Part shown: one piece after another, positions 55,509 through 64,000 of the stretch
How the letters are laid out: each line of letters begins with the position of its first letter
How positions within the stretch are numbered: the stretch's first letter is position 1
From: Gliomastix tumulicola
Taxonomy: Eukaryota > Ascomycota > Sordariomycetes > Hypocreales > Bionectriaceae
NCBI GenBank assembly: GCA_001599755.1
Contig: BCHX01000011.1
Location: forward strand, 245,664-309,663
Length of the DNA: 64,000 bases
Direction of reading: 5' to 3'
Position numbers and translations under genes: made by a program
Notes under the pieces: model-generated
What the model was told of the DNA's origin: nothing
Seen by the model: the letters and a program-made list of their open reading frames with translations, nothing else
Database searches by the model: none

Positions 55509-56153
55509 TCAGTACGAACCATAGACCTTCTCGCCAGTGCCGTATGCCATGTTCATCACGGGCAAGCTCAGCCGGTGAGGGACGCCCAGCCCCGAAGGGC
55601 AGGAGGGCTGGTTGCTGACGGCGAGGTCGACAGTGCACCGCTCGTCGACTCCCCACTGGCAGAGCGGATCCTGGATGTTGTACAGATTGAGGTTCTGTCC
55701 GACCCACGAGGGGCTGTTCATGCACGAGGCTGCGTAGCTCATGCTGTTGCTTGCCGACAGCGGCAGGTGCCCATTGTCGTCCAGGAGGTGGGCGCACTCG
55801 GCTGCGTCCACAAGCTCGTACGCCATGATGACGCCGCCCCCCATCAAGGGGGTCTCGGCGGCGGACTTGCCGTTCTGCAGATAGACCCAAGCATCGTAGG
55901 ATATGTCGTAGGCTCCGGCGGAGCTGTCAATTTTCAGGACGTGGGTGGAGAAGTCACCATGAGTGATCCTAACGCAGATATCGTCGCAGCTCACGGCGCC
56001 GGGCCAGTACGCCACGCGGTTTGTGTTGATCTTGCAGCCGAGGACGCCTACGGAAGAGGAGTACTGCTCGTGCGGCGTCACATCTGCCGTGCCGCTGCGC
56101 GGTATTGTCTCGGCGGCTGCTAATGCGACGAGGGTGAGGACAGAAAGCAGCAT
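55509..56153 (-). CDS. Small secreted cysteine-rich protein, 214 residues
   Basis: ATG 56153 gives MLLSVLTLVALAAAE, a clear signal peptide with probable cleavage near residue 15. The mature part has eight cysteines (GCKINT, SCDDIC, AEC, ASC, PLC, ERC, PSC), suggesting four disulfides. Conserved-looking blocks include RVAYWPGAVSCDDICVRI, SAGAYDISYDAWVYL and LNLYNIQDPLC. The pattern matches a secreted family widespread in ascomycetes with no function known to me; a double-psi barrel related to expansins or cerato-platanins is conceivable. A TATATA element lies about 80 bp upstream (about 56236-56243). No GPI signal or membrane segment is visible. It could act at the cell wall or on a host. Confidence 0.75.
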   Translation of the reverse strand: MLLSVLTLVALAAAETIPRSGTADVTPHEQYSSSVGVLGCKINTNRVAYWPGAVSCDDICVRITHGDFSTHVLKIDSSAGAYDISYDAWVYLQNGKSAAETPLMGGGVIMAYELVDAAECAHLLDDNGHLPLSASNSMSYAASCMNSPSWVGQNLNLYNIQDPLCQWGVDERCTVDLAVSNQPSCPSGLGVPHRLSLPVMNMAYGTGEKVYGSY

Positions 56154-56243
56154 GGTCAAGGCGTTCGAGGGCAGACTAGCGTGTCAGCCCAAGGGGCCGG
56201 AGGGTGCGCTGGTCAAGGCGTACGCATGGTCGTCTTGTATATA

Positions 56244-57950
56244 CGGGACGCGTAACGAGACGTGCTTTTGGGCGTTGGCCTCATGCGTCCGTCCACACAC
56301 CGCGTCGCCACCAGGGCGCTTGGCGCGACAGACCCTGCGGCAGGGCACACATGACGGGGCTCCGTCGCCTCAGTGAACGGATTCTACAGCATGTGACGGC
56401 AGCCCGCGCACCTGTCTAGTACCGCACGAGGTGGCAGCTACTGGGCGTTCTGGTCAGAACTCGCGCGAACGCTAGGCCTAGCTCGGCGCTTTTCCACCTA
56501 AACCTTCTCTCTATGAAAAGCTATCGCTTTCCGTGAAAGTCGACCGTATACTAGCCAACATGGAAATCACCCAAGGATCACGACGCGAAGCGGATGTGCG
56601 ACGCGTCGCCAATGGACAGACCCGCCGACCCGGCTGCACGGAGCGGAGAGCCATGTCGAGTGGCCCAAACCTTATTTTCACCCACCTAGTGCCACACGGG
56701 GAGCCGGTGTGGCGCTTTCTGGCCCGACGTCAGAACACCGACCAGGCTACGCTCCCAGGCCCCGCCCGCCGCCCAAGTTTGACCCCGTGATGAACCCCTT
56801 TCCCCAACTGTTGATGCCGGCTCCATAGCTTGCCGACATTCTTGCGGCCCTCTACGAGGATTTGGCCGCTTGCGACGCAAGCACGCACAGCCGTAGCTGT
56901 GGCATGTGCTAGCGCTGTACCCTACCCTTAGCACTCGTGAGGACAGAGCGAGATGCAGTTAAGTGGACGGGCCCGTGTGGCCTTCCGCCCAATGTTGATC
57001 ATTCATCTTCCGGCATGATACATGCCTGCGAGTGAGTCAACCTACGAAATCAAGGATAAACCCGCCCTTGGTCGGTCTTCTATGGTAAGCCAACAGGGGA
57101 CCTGCACAAGTTCACAACGGCGTAGGGTGGCTGAGGTGTAAGGTAGGGTCGATGGTCAACAGTGGACGTCCCGGGATCATGTCCGCCCTACCGACAGGGG
57201 CTGACCGTTATGATCTCTTGATATGGCAACCTAGGGCCAAGACACCCAGGGACGTGACTGGCTGTTCGTCAGCGCCGCGGCGCCTGGACACTGAAAATAG
57301 TGCTCGCGCTGATGTCAGCCTAGGACGGCTCTACCGACGTTGGCTTCTCTTCGCCATGGCCCTGAGAGATGAGTAGTTGACTGGGAAGAAAATGCATGTG
57401 TAGGGCTGGCACAGTCGGAAACAGCCGAGCTGCTTTGTTTTCCATAGGGTCTACGTAGGTGTGCATCCAGATTGGTCCCTATCATCTAGGCGTCCTTGAC
57501 CTGTACTCAGCTTGGCTACCAGCTACGCACAGAGACATAGCCCTCAAATAGACAAGGGCCAGATTAGTCGACACCACCACGTGGCCTTCTCAAGTGAACC
57601 TCGTCCACTCATCTATCGTTGTATATGGAGAAGGCGAAGGTGTACATCAAGTTCCGCTTATCTCTCCCCGCCTTCCGAAGAACTCCACCACACAGTCCAA
57701 GTCCCCTTCGGCACGATGCGAGCCCCTAACTAGCCTCCTCCGGAAGAGTTGTCTCCAGTCCGCGATAAGATGGCGGCTTATTGTCCATGGCTCCTCCCCC
57801 GCCGTAGACCTGCCAGTGACGCACGTCGACCGCATCGACCTGAACCTAATGAGGACTCCAGTAAGATATGTGCCGCTCATCGACTGGCTTACGAAATGTC
57901 CCCTCAGGCTCGCCAGCAAAAAGCGATACGTGTGGTAGACGTTTGAGAAT
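56244..57950. other. 1.7 kb without convincing gene
   Basis: Both strands contain only short frames with no coherent composition, no repeats of note and no transposon ends. Confidence 0.5.
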
Positions 57951-58026
57951 CTCCTTCACCACCCTCCGTAGCTGTACCTGACCTCTCTTCCTGCGCCATC
58001 CCTCCCCTGATGACTCGCTTCCCAGT

Positions 58027-58130
58027 CTAGTCCTTGTAAAGGTAGTATTCCACCATGCCATCAGTGAATCCGAATGCGGTGACCGGGTGCCGGTGAGGAT
58101 TGCGTATGTCGTTGAAGTCCCAGCAACCAC
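58027..58130 (-). pseudogene. Orphan coding-like fragment
   Basis: One minus frame reads DFNDIRNPHRHPVTAFGFTD followed by GMVEYYLYKD, then TAG at 58027-58029 and a further hydrophilic stretch. It looks more like a real protein than its surroundings but is too short to name. It may be a remnant exon. Confidence 0.22.
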
Positions 58131-58965
58131 TTGACAAGTCGAAATGCGTTGGGACTTAGCGACTCTTTAGCACAGCCCCCTCATCTCTTATGCTACAATC
58201 GAGTTGTGACACTCTCGCAGGACATATGATGAATGAAAAATTGAAGTGTGTGTCAAGAATTAGCTACGGGGTCGGGGTGGTCGGGGTCATAGAGAAGCTT
58301 TATATTATGTCCAAGAGTAGATTGACTTCGGTCGCCCGTGCCTCAGGATGCTTCTTGCGCCCCGTGATGCCGGATGGTTTTCATCGGGCTAGTCGTAGCT
58401 TGTATATGCACGCGGCTTGAGGCTTAGCTAGTACATGAAAGTATGCTCACGCCTCCGCCTAACCCCTTGAGCAGCGAAGCCTTGGGCTTGTCTCGCATCA
58501 GACTATCTTATGTCGGGTATCTCTAGTTTAAACTGTCAGCGCTTGGAGGCATCTACTGTGCTGTGGGGCAAGGAGATCCGGCCGCCATGTATATTTGGAC
58601 TTTCTCCATCACCATGGACCCGGTAGTGCGGCGACTACTGAACACAGCATGCCCAATACCACAGACGTCCGAGCCAATGGAATCTACGGACAGACAGTGA
58701 CTCGCGTCAAAGGCAGGGTTTGTCATTGGGCATGTGCTAATTATGCGGCGGAGCAAGGATCAGCGGTTCAAGCCTCTCTATTGGTTATTGTCCTACTATA
58801 GAGAACTACTGGCTCATTACAACTAACGGCATCTATCCCAAGGCCACACACACTGATGTTCCTCACGGTCCAAATCGTAAACATATTCCCGGTTAGGTAA
58901 TTGCGGCTTCCAACAAGTTCCGACCACGCAACTGCGAACGCCCCGCATGAGATGGCCACGCCAAA
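58131..58965. other. No gene seen
   Basis: Spacer 3' of the transcription-factor-like gene. No coding or repeat signal. Confidence 0.45.
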
Positions 58966-60793
58966 CTAGCGCCAAAGAGTAGGCGAAGAGAAAAGGTGTC
59001 GTGGCACGCCCTCTATCATCCTAGCACGGCTCATAGGGGGCTTCTTGCAATGGCGGATAGACGCAATCGTGTCCTAGAGGAGGTCTCTAAACTCCTTCTC
59101 ATCAACATACTTCGAGAGGGCCGGGTGGCGGTACACGGCAGAAAGCAGACCCAGATTGGCCCACTGACTATCCTCCTGTTAGCAGGTGTTGGAGTAAAAG
59201 GTGGAGAATACGCATACGCAAAATCTGTGGCAAAGCTATTGAAGATATTCGGCCACTTCCTCGCTAGGTTGTTTAACTAACGAATGCTTTTCATGAGGGC
59301 TTCGATCGCCTTAGGCGCGAGTTGATGTGCGTCCGGGCCTAATTTGTTCAAACATTGGCGGAAGCTGATTGGAGATGGTATTTTTTCAAGCAGCTGCGTA
59401 ATGAAGGGCTGGTACGCGATGGCCTGGGTACTCCAGTACGTGGCTCGTAGCCTTGCGACTAGGATGTCGTCTGTGGGGCGCGCTCCCGTCGACTCAGACG
59501 CAAGATCCGGGACAAGCCGCTCCAGGTCGGACAATGCCTGTGCTAGTACTTTAGTGTTGTAGAGCTTAGATTGTGTTGGCAAACCAGAGTCATAAAGTGC
59601 CTTAGGCATCTCAGCCTGGCATTTCGCCAGATATAACTGAGCAAGATGATGGCAGAGAATCTCGCCGCGGAAACCTTGTATTAGCGCCATGTTCGGGAAA
59701 GGCATATGATCATGGTGAGAGAGCAAGGCGGACGGTGGCAATCGCAGTTCCGCACTCAGCTTACTGTCCAGCTGCACGCATGTCCAGAAAGCCAAAATGA
59801 GATCGTTCTCGTCGCGATTTTGGACCAGCTCTTTGTTTTCCTTGCACTGCTTCAGCCGTATGAGTATTGGACGGACGAGAATCTCCAATTTGAGACAGGC
59901 TTGGCGAATCTGAGTTAGGCTGTCCAAAAGTTGACCCAGCCGCCCTAGATATAGACTGGCAAAGATATGGGGATAAGCGCTGTCAAGGCTCTTAATTGAG
60001 TCTTCAAGATCGTCCAAGATGCCCAACGCGCATGCAAAGTGGCAGAGGCCAGGACTATCCCTGTCGTCCACCGAGCCATCTAGAGTGTGAGCTGCCTTAG
60101 AGCTGTGGGTTGATGCCTGTTGGTCCAGGGGAAGGCCCACGGCCTGGCAGACCTCTCCAATGGCGAGAACAACGAGAACAGTGGCAATGGATAGGGTACG
60201 CGGCAGCGGTCCGGGTCCCGTCTGCTTCCCACTCTGTGAGGAGAGCGTGCTGCTTAGTCCACTAGGCGCGGGAACTCGCTTCCTTTTGGTCCCACTTACT
60301 TGGGCTGTCAACATCGTGGGCGCACGAATGGGCAGAGCGGGGTCGGGGATTTGTCGATCGTCGGCCTTTTCTTGAGTCGTGTACAAGTCTCCGAGAAAGT
60401 CTCTAACCCAGATATCCAACGTTGCTGGTTCAAGGATCGGATGGATTTGAAGCACGTGGGCTTTAAAGCTCTGGACATACATCCAGATCTTGGACTCAAA
60501 GAGCTCGAAATCATCAGGGCCACCCCTCGCTGCGGTGCTGGGCCTATGGATTTGCTCCTGGGTTGTACGAACTTCTTCCGGGCATCGAGGGCCCTTGCCT
60601 TGGTCCTGGAGAGGCTCTGTCGGTCTACCGGTGCGTTGCGAGGAATATCTTGGAAAATGGTCAATAGCTGAGCCACTTTTTTGGCGGTCACATACTCAAG
60701 CCTCATGTATCTCTCAATTCCACAATGCGCTCTTCGTGGGTACGCTTCTCCTATGACTAGCCGCAAAGGTGCGTCGGCCTCAAATACAAGCAC
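58966..60793 (-). pseudogene. Fungal-specific transcription-factor-domain gene, with a frameshift and two TAGs
   Basis: The main frame (60482-59277) shows the regulatory domain of Zn2Cys6 factors: QSFKAHVLQIHPILEPATL, SLYLGRLGQLLDSLTQIRQA, DLILAFWTCVQLDSKLSAEL and LRLPPS. Upstream, protein-like sequence in another frame (RLEYVTAKKVAQLLTIFQDI) implies a frameshift near 60610-60640. No zinc cluster is visible, so the N-terminus is missing or lies upstream. TAG at 59277-59279 ends the long frame, but the protein continues (NNLARKWPNIFNSFATDF), is spliced by a 50-nt intron at 59217-59168 (GTATGC, branch point GCTAAC, acceptor GATAG) and resumes with AQWANLGLLSAVYRHPALSK, exactly the family's next block. 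A second TAG lies at 59074-59076 (FRDLL/DTIASI). A later TAG at 58966-58968 is the likely end. Confidence 0.72.
59168..59217 (-). other. Intron in the transcription-factor-like gene, downstream of a TAG
   Basis: 50 nt with GTATGC, branch point TGCTAAC and acceptor GGATAG. Removing it joins ATDFA to QWANLGLL in frame, the expected family sequence. It lies 3' of an in-frame TAG, showing that the region after the stop was recently coding. Confidence 0.7.
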
Positions 60794-61444
60794 TCTCGAG
60801 TACCAGCCGTACTAGCATGATAGTCTGTACTTTCCTCACTAATTATCTCTCCACACAGAAAGTTGGACTTGAATGGCGTCTCTGCCGAGGTGGTGTTTGC
60901 TAGCCACCCACTGTAGATCTACGAAGTAACTTCGCAAACGAACTTATTCGCCGCCACGTCCAATAGCTAGCCGTGCCAAGGGCTCTACTGCCCAATCGCA
61001 TGCTATCCAGCAAGTGCTTTCCATTCATGTTCTACGAGCTTAATTGGCTCATTGCTGGTGGTGTGAGATTGGCTGGGCCGGATCATCCTGACAAGGCCGC
61101 ACTACACACACGTTGATCCTCTCAACCTTGGTTCCTTCTTTTTTTTGTCTTTTTTTTTATCCGTGTGAGAGACTAAGCATTTTTCGTTGCAGCATTGGCT
61201 CAGGCCTAAGACCAGATTTCTTTTTGGGTATAGCTATAGTGTCACCGGCCTCGCCTGACAGGCTGGGAGAGTCATGGTGATAGCGTCCTTTCTCGGCGAC
61301 TTGGAGTTTACTTACCACGATGCTGTAATGCTTCTAATGTAAGGAAGCGTAATTCGTACAGCCTCATATTACTAACACCAATGAATACCTCCAAAAGATC
61401 TAACCTATACATTTGTCCACAGCAGTGACTTTCTGGATTAGTGT

Positions 61445-61618
61445 ATTAACAATGGAGGGGACGTCCCTGCTAGTGCAATAAGTCTCTACGCCGTTATCGG
61501 CGTTCTCAATCTTCCATGCGAGACCAAAAACCACGCTTCTCGTACCAATGACGTCGAGATCATGCAGAAACAGCTCCTCGGCCTGGCTAAGCAGGTCGTC
61601 GGCGTTGACGAGGACTAA
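61445..61618 (+). pseudogene. Coding-like fragment, unknown
   Basis: A plus frame reads INNGGDVPASAISLYAVIGV, then LNLPCETKNHASRTNDVEIM and QKQLLGLAKQVVGVDED, and ends at TAA. Its composition is clearly protein-like, but there is no start codon, and an in-frame TAG lies six bases upstream at 61439-61441. It is probably an exon remnant. No family is recognised. Confidence 0.3.
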
Positions 61619-62333
61619 GAAGCCAAGGAGGTGGATTTTCCTACAGTCAGCGCTAAGACTAGCCTTGCCACAGTGTAGTTATCTACTGATTTTGAGATTC
61701 TACTGCCTTAGATCATCCGAGACAAGGCGTAGCCCTGCGGGGAATTATCCCCTTCTAGCAGTCACGAGGACAACTCGGCTCTCACTGCGTGTCATGGATG
61801 AGCCGTGACGTAATGCTCGCTCAGTAACGCGGGCAGAGCTTTATTTTAGCGAGGACTTATTTTAAGTATTCAGCTATGTTCTCATTAGGTAATTTGTCTA
61901 GTGTTTAATGCTACCTCGTTCATGCATTACATCGGTGAGCGCCTATTATTTCCACAGAGAATGCCGTGAATCTGGCTTGATCACTCTTGCCGAGAGACCA
62001 AGCGATGGAATTCAGTAACACTAGGTACACTACGTGGGACTTAAATCTTGCCGTGTATTATCATGGCGATAAGGTATAACCCAGTTGCCAATTTACCTTA
62101 CAGCGGACTAAGTACGAGGGACTGAGAATAGTGCATACCTGCGGACCTAATACACACGGGTATTGGTACTTTGCCGGCCTTAATTCTCAGCATATGCCCA
62201 TATCGCGAACGCTGCAACAGAAGTCCAAATCACAAGAGAACAAGTTCAGCTAAAATAGTTCTCTTCCTCTCAGCAATTTGCAAAGATGTATAGTTAATTT
62301 GGTTCTACTTGACTAGAAATTTCATCCATCCAT
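61619..62333. other. No gene seen
   Basis: AT-richer than most of the window. No open frame or repeat of note. Confidence 0.45.
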
Positions 62334-62672
62334 CTAAGGGCAAACACACGCTGCTGGCTGTTTACGCTGTGGAACCAGCATGAGAAAAGCCAAACATAAC
62401 AAATAACCAGTGAGTAGTAAACGGTTAAGGATGATATTCCCCGCACGTAATTCGGCTTCGCGAACTTCTTCGATCCTGCCATACGGATCAATATACGTGC
62501 CAGAGTCATCCTCCTCAACTAGAGCATCGGTAATATCATCCGAATCGTCTGCCACGCTCTTGTGGCAGGGCTTGGTATGCTCACGGTGATTCGAAAAGGG
62601 CCTGCGTAGGAGCTCGGCGATATTCCTGTCGCTGGCTCTCAACAGCTCGCAGGCATAGTCACTTCCTGACAT
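62334..62672 (-). CDS. Small predicted membrane protein, 112 residues
   Basis: ATG 62672 in the context AAGACCATGTC. The N-terminal ~80 residues are hydrophilic and acidic (SVADDSDDITDALVEEDDSG). A hydrophobic stretch near the C-terminus (LLLTGYLLCLAFLMLVP) is long enough for one transmembrane helix, giving a tail-anchored arrangement. No family is recognised. A different reading frame also supplies a hydrophobic stretch in the same place, so an intron or frameshift near the end is possible. Confidence 0.4.
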   Translation of the reverse strand: MSGSDYACELLRASDRNIAELLRRPFSNHREHTKPCHKSVADDSDDITDALVEEDDSGTYIDPYGRIEEVREAELRAGNIILNRLLLTGYLLCLAFLMLVPQRKQPAACVCP

Positions 62673-63432
62673 GGTCTTTGCTTTATTAGCGATGGTGCGC
62701 GCGAGGGGGGGAGGTTCTACTCACTAAGGCGTCTAATAGGCGATCTCGTGCGTCCTAGCGTAGAAGACAAGGGCTAAGCAGAATAATGTCGGAATAAGGT
62801 GAGGTGTGCTCTTTTCCAGTGGCTGCACCAAAGCTTGCTNTGTGCTGGGGAGNCAGGCGCCTATATATATCTTTCAGCCAGAAAGGGCTTGGCTGTTCAA
62901 AGCATCATCCCCATGACTAGAGGCCCTGCACTGCCCCCATCGTATTCCACCTCACTCTCAATGATGAAGACATGTGAAAGCTTATGAGCCACTCTGTCAG
63001 TATGCTGGGAAGTGCCACGCCCGAGGACATGACATAGACATTTGAGTTACCTCCAGCCCGTACCGGTTAGCCCCTCTCCCATGAGAAAGTCAGTCGTCAC
63101 CCCACATCCCCTAGCATGAGCTCTACCTCCAATCGCATGATCTCGAGCAAGCGCTTCCTCCTCAGTTTGCGCGGTCATGATTAGTCCATTGTGTTAGTTT
63201 CAGTTTCAGTCTCAGTTTCAATTCCTACTCGGTTGTGGCTGCCCTTTCCTAGCAGCCATGCCAGGAAGCGGGGTTTGGCCGACCGCCAAGGTGCTTCGGG
63301 CACTCGCCCATTGCAGCACACTTCGCCAACGCCGTCCGGTGCTGGCCAGCTGCCTCCAAACTTCCCGCTTTTCTACCTAAACCTCCATCTACGGAAGGCG
63401 ACAGCGTTCCGCAGAAGTCGGCTTTAGCCTTT
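62673..63432. other. No gene seen; hexamer repeat
   Basis: A short (TTTCAG)n-like repeat lies at about 63197-63226. Two ambiguous bases occur near 62840 and 62853. No coding signal. Confidence 0.45.
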
Positions 63433-64000
63433 GGATATATGCTGCTATTCTAGCGCCACTGATGCTTCAGTCAAGCGTTATATTCGGTCTTTCGCATGAG
63501 TAATTCGAGCTGGCGCCGTGTTTCGGCTTGGTCACCCGTATGGTACGAATTCAGCTAGTCTAGGATTCGTACAGCGACGACGACGGAACGACGAGACGCG
63601 GAACGCTGTCGCTCCCCCCTGTGTCGCTCCCAGCAACCCTCTCATATATACTTCAGCGTCACTACCTAGGTAGTACAGAGATAGTCTCAGCTTTCAATGA
63701 GGTTGTTGACCGCAATACTTACTTCAGTCATCTGTTGACACATACGTCTTGCACCGGAACTGTGACCACACGGTCCAGTACTGACGCCTGCCAATGCTGT
63801 GAATAAGCCGTGCTCGTTCGTGTTAGAAGTAAATGGAGGAAGGAAAGGGATGGATTCGACAGTGTAGCTTCGCACCTGGGTCCGGCACAAAGAGCGGGGG
63901 TGGACTGTGAGGGTGATGGCCGGGGGGGTGTTAGCGGGGTCCGGCCGAGAGGACTTGGGGTAGACTTGATGGGTGTTGGTGTGGTCGTCAGTGGGATGGT
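63433..64000 (-). repeat. Right arm of the ~570-bp inverted repeat pair (runs off the window)
   Basis: Reverse-complement copy of 28849-29417, starting sharply at GGATATATG (63433) and reaching the window edge still in register (ACCATCCCACTG on the complementary strand). It contains hairpin copy 3 at 63543-63572. The two arms enclose 34 kb of otherwise non-repeated DNA. Confidence 0.8.
63543..63572 (-). repeat. 30-bp hairpin, copy 3
   Basis: GTACGAATTC at one side and GGATTCGTAC at the other flank a loop containing AGCTAGT. It is the reverse-complement counterpart of copy 1, with near-perfect arms. Confidence 0.65.

Noticed and set aside
1..64000. CRISPR array or bacterial operon structure
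   Set aside because: No regularly spaced identical repeats with unique spacers. Genes have fungal introns and promoters.

Overview
The window is nuclear DNA of a filamentous ascomycete. The evidence is short introns (50-73 nt) with fungal splice signals (GTRNGT, RCTRAC-type branch points, YAG), a fungal-specific transcription-factor domain, a PCL-type cyclin, a PMC1-type calcium pump and an NDC80 kinetochore fragment. A Sordariomycete, perhaps in Hypocreales, fits best, but that is a guess. Gene density is low. Long stretches have no convincing gene, and there are degraded transposons, minisatellite-like arrays and ambiguous bases, as in a repeat-rich accessory or subtelomeric region.

Layout. 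1-7.4 kb: a coding fragment and a truncated, frameshifted NDC80 copy. 7.4-16.4 kb: two head-to-head F-box-like/ankyrin paralogues whose shared intergenic region was invaded by a hAT element (terminal inverted repeats and candidate target duplication visible) and a Ty1/copia remnant. 16.4-25 kb: a two-exon 98-residue gene, a 326-bp Mutator-type MITE, a 149-residue gene with a triple promoter repeat, and a cytochrome b5 fragment. 26.4-32.3 kb: arrays built on the core CAGGGCCCCTG, enclosing an unknown 613-codon gene. 32.9-36 kb: an unknown conserved-looking gene and a degraded kinase-like gene. 39.2-43 kb: a nucleoside-hydrolase-like gene followed by a VWA-domain gene, both preceded by the same ~53-bp block. 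45.6-56.2 kb: an unknown ORF, a PMC1-like Ca2+-ATPase, an unknown gene, a PCL-like cyclin and a small secreted Cys-rich protein. 59-60.8 kb: a transcription-factor-like gene. A ~570-bp repeat at 28.85-29.42 kb recurs inverted at 63.43-64.0 kb and encloses 34 kb.

The most striking pattern is that four genes, otherwise well preserved and with intact introns, contain nine in-frame premature stop codons, and all nine are TAG (none TAA or TGA). At three of the four Ca2+-ATPase sites the position is, from memory of the family, a glutamine (CAG). C-to-T change at CpA is the simplest explanation. UAG readthrough and A-to-I mRNA editing are the alternatives. The second candidate system is the VWA/nucleoside-hydrolase-like pair with a shared promoter block.

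All readings are by eye. No alignments or database searches were run, and family assignments rest on recalled motifs.
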